A stretch of DNA of 64,000 nt from Sulfuritalea sp. (GCA_016708585.1 JADJFK010000015.1:27630-91629), one strand, 5' to 3'; positions 50,031 to 59,130 are shown, counted from the stretch's first letter. Notes: generated by a model not told the origin, from the letters alone. A program made the numbers and translations.

Positions 50031-50585
50031 ATCCTCGGGTGACGCCTGGCGCGCCATAGTCAGTCTGGCCACCACCCGGTTTTTCTTGCGCCACTCCCGG
50101 GGCGGAATCGGCGCGGCATCCTGCCACAGGCCGATGCGCCGCGCCCTGGCATCGAACTCGGCGTACTCGTAGTAGCCCTGGTCCGGGAGCGACTGCTCGC
50201 GCCGGGCTTCGCGGTCCCACCATGCAAGGCCGGCTTCGAGCTGCGCCAGGCCGGCGTCGAGCGTCTGCGGGCAGGTGGCGCAGGGCGGGTCGAGCAGGAT
50301 CAGCTTGCCGACGATGCGGCCGTAGCGATCCTGCTTGCGCCATTCGATCCTGACCGCCTTGCCCAGCACCATCGCGGACAGGTTTTGCCTCGATTCCCTG
50401 CCATAGGCTTGCCGGGCTTCGGGGGCGTCGATGGCGGCGAGGCGGACCTTGCGCCGCGTTCCGGCATTGTCGGTGACGGTCACGGTGGCGCCGTCGCTGA
50501 CCTCGCTGACTTTCCCTGCCAGCGTATTCGCCAGCAGCGGTGCGGCCTGCAGCAGCATGGCGAGGAGCATGAGACCGCGAACCAT
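50025..50585 (-). CDS. exported thermonuclease-like (SNase) protein
   Basis: A 186-residue protein with signal LMLLAMLLQAAPLLA and one staphylococcal-nuclease domain: VSDGATVTVTDNAGTRRKVR, LAAIDAPEARQAYGRES, IEWRKQDRYGRIVGKL. The C-terminal Trp-rich end (LAQLEAGLAWWDREAR) is common in proteobacterial SNase proteins. ATG 50585 gives the signal peptide. It ends against the esterase gene. Confidence 0.9.
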   Translation of the reverse strand: MVRGLMLLAMLLQAAPLLANTLAGKVSEVSDGATVTVTDNAGTRRKVRLAAIDAPEARQAYGRESRQNLSAMVLGKAVRIEWRKQDRYGRIVGKLILLDPPCATCPQTLDAGLAQLEAGLAWWDREARREQSLPDQGYYEYAEFDARARRIGLWQDAAPIPPREWRKKNRVVARLTMARQASPEDS

Positions 50586-50657
50586 GGCGACCCCCGGGCG
50601 GACAATGGATGAAACCAAAGCCTACCCGATTTGCCGCCCGCGCCGCATTCCCTGCCG

Positions 50658-50681
50658 AAAAGTCGGCGCTGGGCGCAGCGG
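50658..50681 (+). repeat. 24-bp dispersed repeat, copy 12 (intergenic, partial)
   Basis: AAAAGTCGGCGCTGG is perfect; the last nine bases diverge (GCGCAGCGG). It lies in the gap 50586-50780, which otherwise holds only hairpins. Confidence 0.5.
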
Positions 50682-50717
50682 GGGTTTCGCAGAGCACTGC
50701 TCTGCGCCCGCGAAGCC

Positions 50718-50739
50718 GGCAGGCTGTGCAAAGCCTGCC
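50718..50739. terminator. hairpin downstream of the cytochrome b-reductase gene
   Basis: GGCAGGCT and AGCCTGCC pair around GTGCAA; a second small GCAGAGC/GCTCTGC stem lies just before. It is placed as the 3' end of the long - strand operon. No T-run. Confidence 0.5.
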
Positions 50740-50780
50740 GTGGAGGCACGGCGCGGCGGCTGCCGCTGCGGCGCGAGGCT

Positions 50781-52694
50781 TCAGCCCTTGGGCTGGAACG
50801 CCATCGAGCGCGCGGAGACGGTGAAGGCATCGGAGAAGCACATGCCTTCCTCGGCGCCCTGGGTCTTCAGCGAGGGGAAGATCGCCTCGACCATCTTCAC
50901 CGAGCCGCAGGCGTAGATCTCCTTGCCCGCAAGATCCGGGAAGTCGGCGAGGATCGCCTCGTGCACCAGGCCGGTGCGACCCTGCCAGTCGTCCTCGGGC
51001 GCGGCATCCGAGAGCACCGGGATGAAGTGGAAGTTCTCGTGGTCGCGCGCCCATCGTTGCGGCAGGTCCGGCAGGTACAGGTCGGCCAGTTTGCGCACGC
51101 CCCAGTAGAGGTAGATCGGGCGCTTGAGGCCGCGATGGAAGGCGTCCTCGACCATGCTCTTGACCGGCGCGAAGCCCGTGGCGCCGGCGACGAAGACGAT
51201 CGGCCGCTCGGATTCGCGCAGCGAGAAATCGCCCAGCGGACCTTCGAACTGCACGACATCGTCTTCCTTCATGCGTTCGAACACATGGGTGGTGAAACGG
51301 CCGCCCGGCATCAGGCGGATCTGCAGTTCGATCAGGTCGGGCTGATGGGGCGGATTGGCGAAGGAAAAGGCGCGGCGCTGGCCGTCGTCGAGGATGATGT
51401 TGATGTACTGTCCGGCCTTGAACGGAATCTGTTGCCCGTGAGGCAGCTTGAGCATGACGCGCATCACGTCGTAGGTGAGCTTTTCCATATTCACCACGCG
51501 CGCGGTGTATTGGCGGATGGCGCTGGGCATGGCCGACGCCTTGTATTCGATTTCGACGTCGCCCAGCGCGGTGGCGCAGCACAGCAGTACCTTGCCGGCG
51601 GCAAGTTCCTCGGCAGACAGTGCGCTGGGCTGATACAGGCCGGGGTCGACCTTGCCGGCGAGCACCGTGCATTTGCAGTGGCCGCAGCCGCCGTTGCGGC
51701 ATTCGTAGGGCAGGTTGATGTCATGGCGCAGGCCGGCATCGAGCAGGGTTTCGTCGAAGCGGATGGCGACGGTCCTTTGGTCGGGTTGGAAGGTGACGAC
51801 GGCTTCGGCCGGGGCCGACCCCATGCGCTTGGGCGGCAGCCACGGGGTCAGGAACAGCAGCAGCGTGAGACCCACGACGCCCCCCCAGAGATAGAGCGGA
51901 TCGACGACATAGACCAGCGCCAGCACCGGCATCTGGAACCAGTCGATGGAAATGTTGGTCGGCACCACCGAAAGGTCGGCCTCGCCGCCCTGGCTGACCA
52001 CCGGCTTGACCAGGGCCAGCACGACGAACATCAGGGTGAAGGCAATCGCTATCTCGCGCGGCGGGTTGATGTGGGCGCGCGGCACGCGCTGCACATGCAC
52101 CCAGGCCAGCACGCCGGCGATCAGCGGCGCGCCGAGATGGATGAAGGCGAGCAGGGTGAACAGGCGGCTGTTGACGTTTTCCTGGTAGATGAAGTTGCGG
52201 ATCAGCGTGCCGTTGAACATCGGCAGAACGTCGAACCATTCGGCGGTGGCGACCACCACGAATTGGGCCAGCTTGTCCCAGACCAGCATGAAGCCGTTGA
52301 GGCCGGAGATGTACACCAGCCAGATCAGCGCCACGCCGATGGCCCAGGAAAACCAGCGGAAGCCGCGATAGCGATCGTAGGCGAAGTGGCGCAGCATGTG
52401 CAGCAGCATGGTCAGGATCATGCCGTTGGTGGCGTAGCGATGGATGCTGCGCATGATGCCGCCGGCCCACCACTGGTCGTGGGTAATGCGCTCGACCGAT
52501 TCGTAGGCATCATGCACCCCGGTGTCGGCGAAGATGTAGAGATAGACGCCGGTGCCGATCAGCAGCCAGAACTGCCAGAAGCTGATGGTGCCCAGATGGT
52601 AGAAGGGGTTCAGCTTTTCGCCGAAGGCGAGGTTGAACAGGTTCTCCGCGCGCATGAAGAACCAGCGCACGATTTGTTGGAGTTTGCTCAGCAT
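50781..52694 (-). CDS. cytochrome b fused to [2Fe-2S] ferredoxin and FAD/NAD(P)H reductase
   Basis: A 637-residue three-part protein. Residues 1-310 are a cytochrome b6-like membrane domain with two bis-His hemes (His85/His186 and His99/His200, in SIHRYATNGMILTMLLHM and FIHLGAPLIAGVLAWVHVQ). Residues 325-410 are a plant-type ferredoxin (YECRNGGCGHCKCTVL, LLCCA). Residues 415-637 are an FNR module: FAD RAFSFANPP, NAD(P) FVAGATGFAPVKSM, CGSVKMVE. It should pass electrons between NAD(P)H and the membrane quinone or heme b. Start ATG follows a gap of 44 bases. It is the last gene of the norSY operon. Confidence 0.88.
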   Translation of the reverse strand: MLSKLQQIVRWFFMRAENLFNLAFGEKLNPFYHLGTISFWQFWLLIGTGVYLYIFADTGVHDAYESVERITHDQWWAGGIMRSIHRYATNGMILTMLLHMLRHFAYDRYRGFRWFSWAIGVALIWLVYISGLNGFMLVWDKLAQFVVVATAEWFDVLPMFNGTLIRNFIYQENVNSRLFTLLAFIHLGAPLIAGVLAWVHVQRVPRAHINPPREIAIAFTLMFVVLALVKPVVSQGGEADLSVVPTNISIDWFQMPVLALVYVVDPLYLWGGVVGLTLLLFLTPWLPPKRMGSAPAEAVVTFQPDQRTVAIRFDETLLDAGLRHDINLPYECRNGGCGHCKCTVLAGKVDPGLYQPSALSAEELAAGKVLLCCATALGDVEIEYKASAMPSAIRQYTARVVNMEKLTYDVMRVMLKLPHGQQIPFKAGQYINIILDDGQRRAFSFANPPHQPDLIELQIRLMPGGRFTTHVFERMKEDDVVQFEGPLGDFSLRESERPIVFVAGATGFAPVKSMVEDAFHRGLKRPIYLYWGVRKLADLYLPDLPQRWARDHENFHFIPVLSDAAPEDDWQGRTGLVHEAILADFPDLAGKEIYACGSVKMVEAIFPSLKTQGAEEGMCFSDAFTVSARSMAFQPKG

Positions 52695-52738
52695 GGTTGT
52701 TGGTCCGCGCTATGGAATTGGGTTTCGAATGGACGTGT

Positions 52739-53257
52739 TCAGTGCTGCGTCGCACGGCCCTGCTGGAAGAACAGGCCACCCCGGTCGGGGTTGAAGTCGA
52801 TCACCAGGATCTCGGCCGGCTTCAGCGTGATCTGCGCTTCCTTGACGAAATTGAAGCCGGGGTTGACCAGGTTGTCGTTCATCTTCACCGCCAGCTTGTA
52901 GCTTCCCGACTTCAGCTCGAAGCGCTTGTATACCGTGCCGACACCGTCGCGCGAGAGTCCGGTCGGTTTCATGATCACCTCGTAGAGCGGCTTGTCGTCG
53001 AGTTCCAGCACGATCCTCGTGTCCGAGCGGCCGCGCGGGCAGTCCAGCGGTGCCCGCATGTTGGGCGGCAGTTTGGCCAACTCCTCCGCGGAACGCTTGC
53101 GGCATTCGCGGCTGCCGAGGTGGCTCATCGACAGCTTGACCAGCGCCACGTCGTCCGGAATCTGCCGGTAGATCGGGTTGGTCGAGAAGTAGCCGATGAA
53201 CGCGGCGAATGCGCCGTAAAGCACGATCTGGCCGATGATGGCGACGGGTTTAACCAT
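52739..53257 (-). CDS. membrane-anchored periplasmic protein between the two cytochrome b fusions, unknown
   Basis: Not recognised. The 172-residue protein has one N-terminal helix (VAIIGQIVLYGAFAAFIGYF) and an outer domain with two cysteines (GSRECRKRS, PLDCPRGRS) and a beta-rich C-terminal half (VYKRFELKSGSYKLAVKMND, LVIDFNPDRGGLFF). Its start overlaps the end of the cytochrome b-MvhD gene by eight bases, so it is tightly coupled to it. A small subunit or assembly factor of the cytochrome b complex is likely. Confidence 0.78.
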   Translation of the reverse strand: MVKPVAIIGQIVLYGAFAAFIGYFSTNPIYRQIPDDVALVKLSMSHLGSRECRKRSAEELAKLPPNMRAPLDCPRGRSDTRIVLELDDKPLYEVIMKPTGLSRDGVGTVYKRFELKSGSYKLAVKMNDNLVNPGFNFVKEAQITLKPAEILVIDFNPDRGGLFFQQGRATQH

Positions 53258-54815
53258 GATTTCTCCGGGTGTAGGCGGGAGGCCGGTTGGCGACCTCTCC
53301 TTGGGATTCAAGACGGGTCCTGAACTCGGCAACCGCGGCGGCAAGCTTGCGGCCTTCGCCGCGCGCGACAGGCACCACTTCGATGCGTTCAAGGGGAACC
53401 AGCTGGCGCAGCTGGGGCTCGCGGCGGCGGGTCAGGCGCTCGCGCGTCCATTCCATGCCGAGGCGGAATTCGCAGCCGCCGTCGCGGCAGCCGGCAACGA
53501 CCACGCCGTCGGCGCCGCTGCGCAGGGCGTATTCGACGAAGGAGGGCGGCAGCATGCCGGCGCAGATCAGGCTCAGCGTTGCGGTATCGGGTGCCGCGAG
53601 GGCGCCGACGTCGGCGCTTCGGTCGCAACCGAAGACCACCAGCCGGGTGCCGCCGGAAAGCTCGGCGAGGCGCGCTTCGAGCTGCCGGCGCAGCGCGTCC
53701 ACCGGCAGTTGCGGCATGTCGATGCCGGTGACCAGGCGCTGCTGGCTGCGGAACGGTGTCGAGGAAGGGCAGGAACCGGCGCAGATGCCGCAGGCGGCGC
53801 AGAGGTCGGCATCGACGACGGCGATCTTGTGCGCGCGCTTTTCCGGATGCGGCGCCATGACGATCGCTTCGTAGGGGCAATCGGCGTGGCAGCGGCTGCA
53901 GCCGTTGCAGTTCTGCGCATCTACCACGGCGATCGGCTGGCGCCCGGGGTGCGGCAGGAAGGGCAGCGCGAACAGCAGGATGGTGGCGCCGAAGATCAAC
54001 GTCCACACGGCACCGGCCGAGGTCAGGTCGGTCAGCGGATGGAGGAAGAGGATGAACCAGTCGAGGCGGGCATCGTTGACCGCGAGGGAAAGGTCGGCCG
54101 GCGCATCCGATACGGCCGGCTTGATCGCCGCCAGCAGCAGGAAGGCGCCCAGTGTCGCCAGCATGACGCGCCGCGTCGGCAGGTAGTCCACCCGGCTGAT
54201 GCGATTGACGTGGGCCCAGAGGCCGAGGATCAGCATCAGCGGCACGCCGATGTGGATGAAGACCAGCACGGTGAAGAAACGGTCGTTGATCGAGTCGGGG
54301 GCGAGGAAGTTGCGCGCCGTGACCCCGTCGAAGATCGGCAGCCAGTCGAGCAGTTCGGTGGTGGCCACCGCGGAAAATTGCGCCAGGCGGTCCCAGACGA
54401 TCCAGTAGCCGCCGATGCCGGAGATGAACACCAGCCAGATCAGCGGCACGCCGGTGACCCAGGAGTAGAGCCGGAAGCCGTGGTAGCGGCCGTAGGCCCA
54501 TTCGCGCAGCAGGTGCAGGAACATCACGATGACGAAGGCGTCGGAAGCGTAGCGGTGCAGGCTGCGCAGCACGCCGCCGAGATACCACTGCTCCTGCGTG
54601 AGCCAGCTGATCGAGCCGTAGACACCCTCGATGCTGGTATCGAGTACGGTATAGAGGTACAGGCCGCTGGCGACCAGGATCCAGAGGAAGAAGAGGCCCA
54701 GCGCGCCGAGGTGGCGCAACGGATTGTCGGCGCCGCCGAAAAAGGCATCGAGCAGGTTTTCGCTGCGTTCGAACACGGAATGCGCGCCGCCGCGCAGTGC
54801 TGCATGCAAGCTCAC
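53250..54815 (-). CDS. cytochrome b fused to 2[4Fe-4S] ferredoxin and MvhD-like domain
   Basis: A 521-residue protein. The first ~300 residues are a cytochrome b6-like domain with paired histidines in SLHRYASDAFVIVMFLHLL and FIHIGVPLMLILGLWAHVN. Then come two cluster motifs, CNGCSRCHADCP and CAACGICAGSCP. The last ~180 residues match the MvhD/FrhD iron-sulfur module of hydrogenase-heterodisulfide reductase systems: VVFGCDRSA, ICAGMLPPSFVEYALRSGAD, GCRDGGCEFRLG. No hydrogenase or Hdr gene is near. It is cotranscribed with the ferredoxin-reductase fusion and norSY. Confidence 0.87.
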   Translation of the reverse strand: MSLHAALRGGAHSVFERSENLLDAFFGGADNPLRHLGALGLFFLWILVASGLYLYTVLDTSIEGVYGSISWLTQEQWYLGGVLRSLHRYASDAFVIVMFLHLLREWAYGRYHGFRLYSWVTGVPLIWLVFISGIGGYWIVWDRLAQFSAVATTELLDWLPIFDGVTARNFLAPDSINDRFFTVLVFIHIGVPLMLILGLWAHVNRISRVDYLPTRRVMLATLGAFLLLAAIKPAVSDAPADLSLAVNDARLDWFILFLHPLTDLTSAGAVWTLIFGATILLFALPFLPHPGRQPIAVVDAQNCNGCSRCHADCPYEAIVMAPHPEKRAHKIAVVDADLCAACGICAGSCPSSTPFRSQQRLVTGIDMPQLPVDALRRQLEARLAELSGGTRLVVFGCDRSADVGALAAPDTATLSLICAGMLPPSFVEYALRSGADGVVVAGCRDGGCEFRLGMEWTRERLTRRREPQLRQLVPLERIEVVPVARGEGRKLAAAVAEFRTRLESQGEVANRPPAYTRRNHG

Positions 54816-54898
54816 GTTGGGAGTCCCGAATGCCGGCAGGTGGCCGACTATTAGGGATTAATTATATTTGAGTCGAAAAGGCTTTGAATTGACTCGAG

Positions 54899-55789
54899 TC
54901 AACCGGATTGAATCCGGTCCGAGCCATTCTTGCGCGTGAAGCTCCAGGCCACCCAGCCGAGGAAGAACAGGAAGCTGATGAAGCCGGCGATTTCGAAGTA
55001 GAGCGCGTAATTGGTCCGGTAGCGCCCCGTCAGCGGGTCGTACACCGAGCAGATAATGCGCAATCGGTCGGCGAGTTCCTCGATGGTGCTGGTCTGTGGC
55101 GGCAGCGGCGCACCGGTGACCATGCGCTTCAGCGGCTCGGCGATGTCCTCGGCGGTGAAGCTCTCGCCATAGACCTGGCGCACGATGCGGCCCTCGGCAT
55201 CCACGAAGGAAATCTGGTTGAGGTGGTCGAAGCCGGCGGTGGTGGCGATGTAGCTGAAGCCGAAGTTCCGCGTCACGTCGTCGACGATGGCCGGTGCCGG
55301 ACTGAGGAATTCCCAGTTGGGCAGATGGATGCCGTATTGCGTGGCAAAGGCCTTCATCGCCTCGGGTGAATCGAAGGGCTGGTTGAAGCCGATGCTGACG
55401 ATGTTGAAGCGGTCGGTGCCGAGCACGGCGATGGTGTTTTGCACGGCCTTCTGCAGGTTCCTGGTCGTGGTCGGACAGACGTGGAAGCAGGCCGTGTAGA
55501 CGAAGTTCACCAGCAGCGGCTTGCCGCGGTAGTCGGCCAGGCGTTTCGGGCGACCCTGGCGGTCCAGCAGGACATGGTCGCCGACCGGCTTGCCGATCGC
55601 CTGTTGCGAAATCCTGTAGGCGGTCTCGTTGTCCAGCGTGCTGAGTGTGAGCCCGCTGCGATCGCCCTGGGGAACCTGGGTGGTTGCCGCGGCGGCCGGA
55701 GCCGTCGCCGGCGTGGCGCCGGCGCCGACTTCCGCTGTGGCGGCGAGCAAAAGCGCCGCGCAAGCGGCACAAAGGGATCGAGGATTCAC
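54899..55789 (-). CDS. senC: SCO1/SenC-family copper chaperone with C-terminal membrane helix
   Basis: A 296-residue exported protein from GTG 55789. The SCO site is TACFHVCPTTTRN, the distal histidine is in ATTAGFDHLNQISF, and a C-terminal helix (YFEIAGFISFLFFLGWVAW) anchors it. A dispersed-repeat copy (EVGAGAT) lies just after the signal peptide. Between ctaB and the cytochrome b genes, it is a likely loader of the CuA site of NorS. A senC is also found with norSY in ammonia oxidisers. Confidence 0.92.
   Translation of the reverse strand: MNPRSLCAACAALLLAATAEVGAGATPATAPAAAATTQVPQGDRSGLTLSTLDNETAYRISQQAIGKPVGDHVLLDRQGRPKRLADYRGKPLLVNFVYTACFHVCPTTTRNLQKAVQNTIAVLGTDRFNIVSIGFNQPFDSPEAMKAFATQYGIHLPNWEFLSPAPAIVDDVTRNFGFSYIATTAGFDHLNQISFVDAEGRIVRQVYGESFTAEDIAEPLKRMVTGAPLPPQTSTIEELADRLRIICSVYDPLTGRYRTNYALYFEIAGFISFLFFLGWVAWSFTRKNGSDRIQSG
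55710..55733 (-). repeat. 24-bp dispersed repeat, copy 13 (senC, degenerate)
   Basis: GGCGTGGCGCCGG plus CGCCGACTTCC; 19 of 24 match. In frame as EVGAGATPA. Confidence 0.55.
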
Positions 55790-55805
55790 GATGGACGACG
55801 CCGGG

Positions 55806-56696
55806 TTAGAAGCGGGCGTCGATGATCGCAGCAGTCAGTACCAGCGTCAACTGGGCCAGCGAGGCGTGGAAGCAGGTCATGGCGGTTGCACGGTTGGTGT
55901 TCTGCACCAGCAGCCATGCCTTCTGGATGAACAGGAAGCCGCCAATCGCCGCGCCGGCAAAATAGATGGCGCCGAGGCCGAAGGCCATCGGCAGCATCGA
56001 CGCCGCGACCAGCGCCAGGGTGCTTGCGAAAATCACCTTGGCCGCGTGCCGGTCGCCGACCACCACCGGCAGCATAGGCACGCCGGCGGCGGCATAGTCG
56101 TCGCGATAAGCGATGGCGAGGCTCCAGAAATGGGGCGGCGTCCACAGGAAAAGGACCAGGGCCAGGGCCAGCGGCACGGCACCTACCTGCGGATCGGCGG
56201 CGGTGGCGCCGGCAAGCACCGCCCAACTGCCGGCGAGACCGCCGAAGACGATGTTGAGCCAGGTGCGGCGCTTGAGCCAGACCGTGTAGACGATGGCGTA
56301 AAAGAAGGCGCCGAGGAAGGTGAACAGCGCGGACCACGCATTCAGTGCCATCCAGGCGGCGACCACCGAGCCCGCCATGAGGCCGAAAATGACCACCAGC
56401 CAGAGCGGACCGTGCGTGACCTCGCCGGTGGCGAAGGGACGGTTCTTCGTGCGCGACATCAGCGGATCGGTATCGTGCTCGTAATACTGGTTGAAGGCGC
56501 CCGCGCTGGCCGAGGAAATCAGCACGGCGAGGGTCAGGATGACGGTCTGGGCCAGGCTCAGGCCGGGACCGCCGCTGACCGCGAGGCCGGCCAGCGCGGT
56601 GAAGGTGATGACCACGCCGATGCGCAGCTTGAAGACGCCGGCGATCGTACGCAGGCTCAAGCCGGAATGTTTCCTGGTGGGCAGCGTCGATTCCAT
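55806..56696 (-). CDS. ctaB: protoheme IX farnesyltransferase (heme O synthase)
   Basis: A 296-residue UbiA-superfamily protein with eight to nine helices. Motifs are FKLRIGVVITFTALAGL, NQYYEHDTDPLMSRTKNRP and the second Asp motif HFWSLAIAYRDDYAAAGVPM. It makes heme O from protoheme, the step needed for heme O- or A-containing oxidases. Its place between norY and senC suggests it prepares the high-spin heme of NorY. No ctaA (heme A synthase) is in the window. Confidence 0.95.
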   Translation of the reverse strand: MESTLPTRKHSGLSLRTIAGVFKLRIGVVITFTALAGLAVSGGPGLSLAQTVILTLAVLISSASAGAFNQYYEHDTDPLMSRTKNRPFATGEVTHGPLWLVVIFGLMAGSVVAAWMALNAWSALFTFLGAFFYAIVYTVWLKRRTWLNIVFGGLAGSWAVLAGATAADPQVGAVPLALALVLFLWTPPHFWSLAIAYRDDYAAAGVPMLPVVVGDRHAAKVIFASTLALVAASMLPMAFGLGAIYFAGAAIGGFLFIQKAWLLVQNTNRATAMTCFHASLAQLTLVLTAAIIDARF

Positions 56697-56769
56697 AAAT
56701 GAGTGTACTTGCGGGGATTCCGTCGAAATGTTCGTTCGTAGTGGATTGTCGTGCCTGCCATAACCTGCT

Positions 56770-56826
56770 TGAATCGGGCCTGAACCAGGCCCGATTCAGG
56801 CAGGCTCCCCGCGCCGGAGCGCGGGG
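56770..56826. terminator. two strong hairpins between norY and ctaB
   Basis: TGAATCGGGCCTG-AAC-CAGGCCCGATTCA is a perfect 13-bp stem (56770-56798). CCCCGCGC-CGGA-GCGCGGGG follows at 56807-56826. Either an attenuator or an RNA-stabilising 3' end that raises norSY over the accessory genes. It lies within a 156-base gap. Confidence 0.75.
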
Positions 56827-56852
56827 CAGCCATGCCGTGAATCAGTTGCGGA

Positions 56853-58547
56853 TCAGCTGAGGCCCCAGACTTCGGACAGATACTTCCAGTTCACGAAGTA
56901 GTAGAGGATGAAGCAGACCAGGAGCGTCATGGCCAGCACCACCGTGCCCGGAACCGACACATGGTCGTGGCTGCCGGTGCCCGAGGCGTGAGCCGCCAGG
57001 GACTGGTCGGGGATCGGCGTCGGCTTGTCGGAGACCGGGCCGCCGTCGAGTTGCTTGCCGAACAGCAGGGACCAGACCACGAGGAAGATCCACAGGCCGC
57101 CGCCGATGACCGCGATCACGCCGAAGATGCCGGTGAGACCCATCATCAGGTAGGCGGCGCCCGGCCACTCATACTGGAACGGCGCGCCCGAGAAGGCCAT
57201 GTCCCAGTGACGGCGGGAGACGCCCAGGGTGCCGGCGCCCATCATCACCAGGCCCAGCACCGACATGCTGATGCCGTAGAGGTAGGGCTGGATCTGGCAC
57301 AGCTTGGGGAACATCATCTCGCGGCGGAACAGGGTCGGCACCAGCAGGTAGGTGATGGCCATAAACGCCAGCGTGGTGCCGGTCACCACCGTGGTGTGGA
57401 AGTGGCCCGGCACGTAGAAGGTGTTGTGCATCAGCATGTTGATCTGCTCGGTACCCAACACGACACCGGAGATGCCGCCGAGGAAGCCGAAGCTGACCAG
57501 CGAGATGAACATGCCCGAGAACACCGGGTTGCCCCACGGCGCCTTGCGCAGCCACTCGAACAGGCCGTTGGTCAGGCCCTTCTGGCGCTGGGCGGCTTCA
57601 ATCGCGCCCGGAACCGTGAAGCCGTGGATCATCGAGGCCATCACCGCGAAGTACATGAAGTAGGAGGTGTTGAGCACCTTCCACTCCGCACTCATGCCCG
57701 GGTCGGACAGCAGGTGGTGGGCGGAGGCCAGTTGCAGGAACAGGATGTAGAGCAGGAAGGCGAAGCGCGACACCTTTTCCGACAGCGGCTTGGCGCCGAA
57801 GATCACGGCGGCCGTCAGGTACCAGATCGAGACGTGGGCAGCGACGTTGATCTGCTGCGAGGAGTGACCCAGCGCCCACCAGACCATGCGATACAGCTGG
57901 GCATCGACTTCCTTGATCAGGCCGACCGACCAGAGCAGGGTCGGCAGCAGGATGCCGGCACCGGCCAGGATCGTGAACACGGCGATGATCGCGGCCGTCA
58001 AGGCGCCGAACGTCACCAGCGGTACCGATCCGGTGTAGGTCTTGTCGCGCTTGGCCACCACCAGCGTGCCGAAGAACACGCCGCAGCCGATCAGGGCGCC
58101 TACCGCGAACAGGATGATGCCGAGGTAGAAGTGGGGTGCGGCCATCATCGGCACGTAGGAGGTGAACATCACGCTCGACTCGCCCTGGAAGATGGCGACG
58201 TTGGCCATGATGCTGCCCACCACCATCAGCCAGAAGGCGGCCCAGGCCACCTTGGGCGTCGCCAGCCGGCAGCGCAGCAGCGTCGACGAGGCGAAGTAGA
58301 GGACGGCGATCTCGAAGAAAATGATCCAGAAGATCAGCATATCGACGCCATGCACGGTCAGGATCAGGTAGAACTGGTCGGCCGGCAGCAGCTTGATCGC
58401 CGGCCAGCGGGTCAGGATCACCAGCAGGGCGGTGATGCCGCCCACCAGCAGCCAGAGCACGCCGGCGACGGCGTTCCAGCGCATCAGCTTGTCGGCTGCG
58501 AGGTCGAATTGAAGCCCGGTGCGCGGACAGGTACGGTATTGAGCCAT
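56853..58547 (-). CDS. norY: heme-copper nitric oxide reductase large subunit, NorY (sNOR-type)
   Basis: A 564-residue protein with 12-13 helices and oxidase-type ligands: His66 (TVHGVDMLIFW), CuB His228, His277 and His278 (ASAHHLLSDP), and His382/His384 (PGHFHTTVVTG). In oxygen reductases helix VI reads GHPEVY. Here it is GHSSQQ, so the glutamate is Ser230 and the cross-linked tyrosine is Gln232. Loss of that tyrosine argues against O2 reduction and for NO reduction, as in NorSY of ammonia oxidisers. It is 13 bases downstream of norS. Earlier annotation as cytochrome c oxidase subunit I would be a natural mistake. Confidence 0.85.
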   Translation of the reverse strand: MAQYRTCPRTGLQFDLAADKLMRWNAVAGVLWLLVGGITALLVILTRWPAIKLLPADQFYLILTVHGVDMLIFWIIFFEIAVLYFASSTLLRCRLATPKVAWAAFWLMVVGSIMANVAIFQGESSVMFTSYVPMMAAPHFYLGIILFAVGALIGCGVFFGTLVVAKRDKTYTGSVPLVTFGALTAAIIAVFTILAGAGILLPTLLWSVGLIKEVDAQLYRMVWWALGHSSQQINVAAHVSIWYLTAAVIFGAKPLSEKVSRFAFLLYILFLQLASAHHLLSDPGMSAEWKVLNTSYFMYFAVMASMIHGFTVPGAIEAAQRQKGLTNGLFEWLRKAPWGNPVFSGMFISLVSFGFLGGISGVVLGTEQINMLMHNTFYVPGHFHTTVVTGTTLAFMAITYLLVPTLFRREMMFPKLCQIQPYLYGISMSVLGLVMMGAGTLGVSRRHWDMAFSGAPFQYEWPGAAYLMMGLTGIFGVIAVIGGGLWIFLVVWSLLFGKQLDGGPVSDKPTPIPDQSLAAHASGTGSHDHVSVPGTVVLAMTLLVCFILYYFVNWKYLSEVWGLS

Positions 58548-58560
58548 CTAGGTGTCCCCT

Positions 58561-59100
58561 TTATTTCACGTAAATACGGCCGAGCATCGTGTGGTGCCCG
58601 ATGCCGCAGTATTCATTGCAGACGATGGAGTAGGTGCCGGCCTTGGTCGGTGTCATCTTGACCACGTGCTCGTAGCCGGGGACCACCTGGATGTTGATGT
58701 TGGTCGGCTGCAGCGAGAAACCGTGGTTGTAGTCGACCGCCGAGAGGTGGATCTTGTAGGTCTTGCCGGCTTCCAGTTCCAGGATCGGGTACCAGGCCCA
58801 CAGGCGGGCCAGCAGGAAGGCCTCGCCCTTGGCGTTGGGCTTGGCGACCGGAATCTGCTGTTCGGTCTCGGTGCGGATGGTGTTTTCCTTGACGAAGGCT
58901 TCCGTCTTGGCGGTGAACATCTCGGTGGTGGTCTTGTAGACCTCGTTGGAAAGGTTCTGTTTACCGTTGATGTGCCAGTAAATCATCATGACGAACATGG
59001 TCATGCCCCAGACGAAGGCAATGCCGATCCAGACCCATTCCTGGCTGGAAATCGGCGTTTTCCACCACAACCTATCTGACGGCGGCAGGATTGCGCTCAT
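58561..59100 (-). CDS. norS: CuA-containing subunit II, NorS (sNOR-type)
   Basis: A 179-residue protein with one N-terminal helix (WIGIAFVWGMTMFVMMIYWH) and a cupredoxin domain bearing a complete CuA site: His in VDYNHGFSL, then CNEYCGIGHHTM, where both cysteines, the histidine and the methionine are in the canonical spacing. It would accept electrons from a c-type cytochrome and pass them to NorY. The ribosome site is within GGGAGATTTTC. It precedes norY in one operon. Confidence 0.9.
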   Translation of the reverse strand: MSAILPPSDRLWWKTPISSQEWVWIGIAFVWGMTMFVMMIYWHINGKQNLSNEVYKTTTEMFTAKTEAFVKENTIRTETEQQIPVAKPNAKGEAFLLARLWAWYPILELEAGKTYKIHLSAVDYNHGFSLQPTNINIQVVPGYEHVVKMTPTKAGTYSIVCNEYCGIGHHTMLGRIYVK

Positions 59101-59130
59101 ATTGAAAATCTCCCTGATTGACTGAATTGC

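Noticed and set aside
53250..54815. Hydrogenase or methanogen Hdr subunit
   Set aside because: Only the MvhD-like module is present and it is fused to cytochrome b; no NiFe hydrogenase or HdrABC genes are nearby.
56853..59100. Annotation as an ordinary cytochrome c oxidase
   Set aside because: Subunit arrangement and CuA suggest it, but the active-site tyrosine is glutamine and the GHPEV motif is lost.
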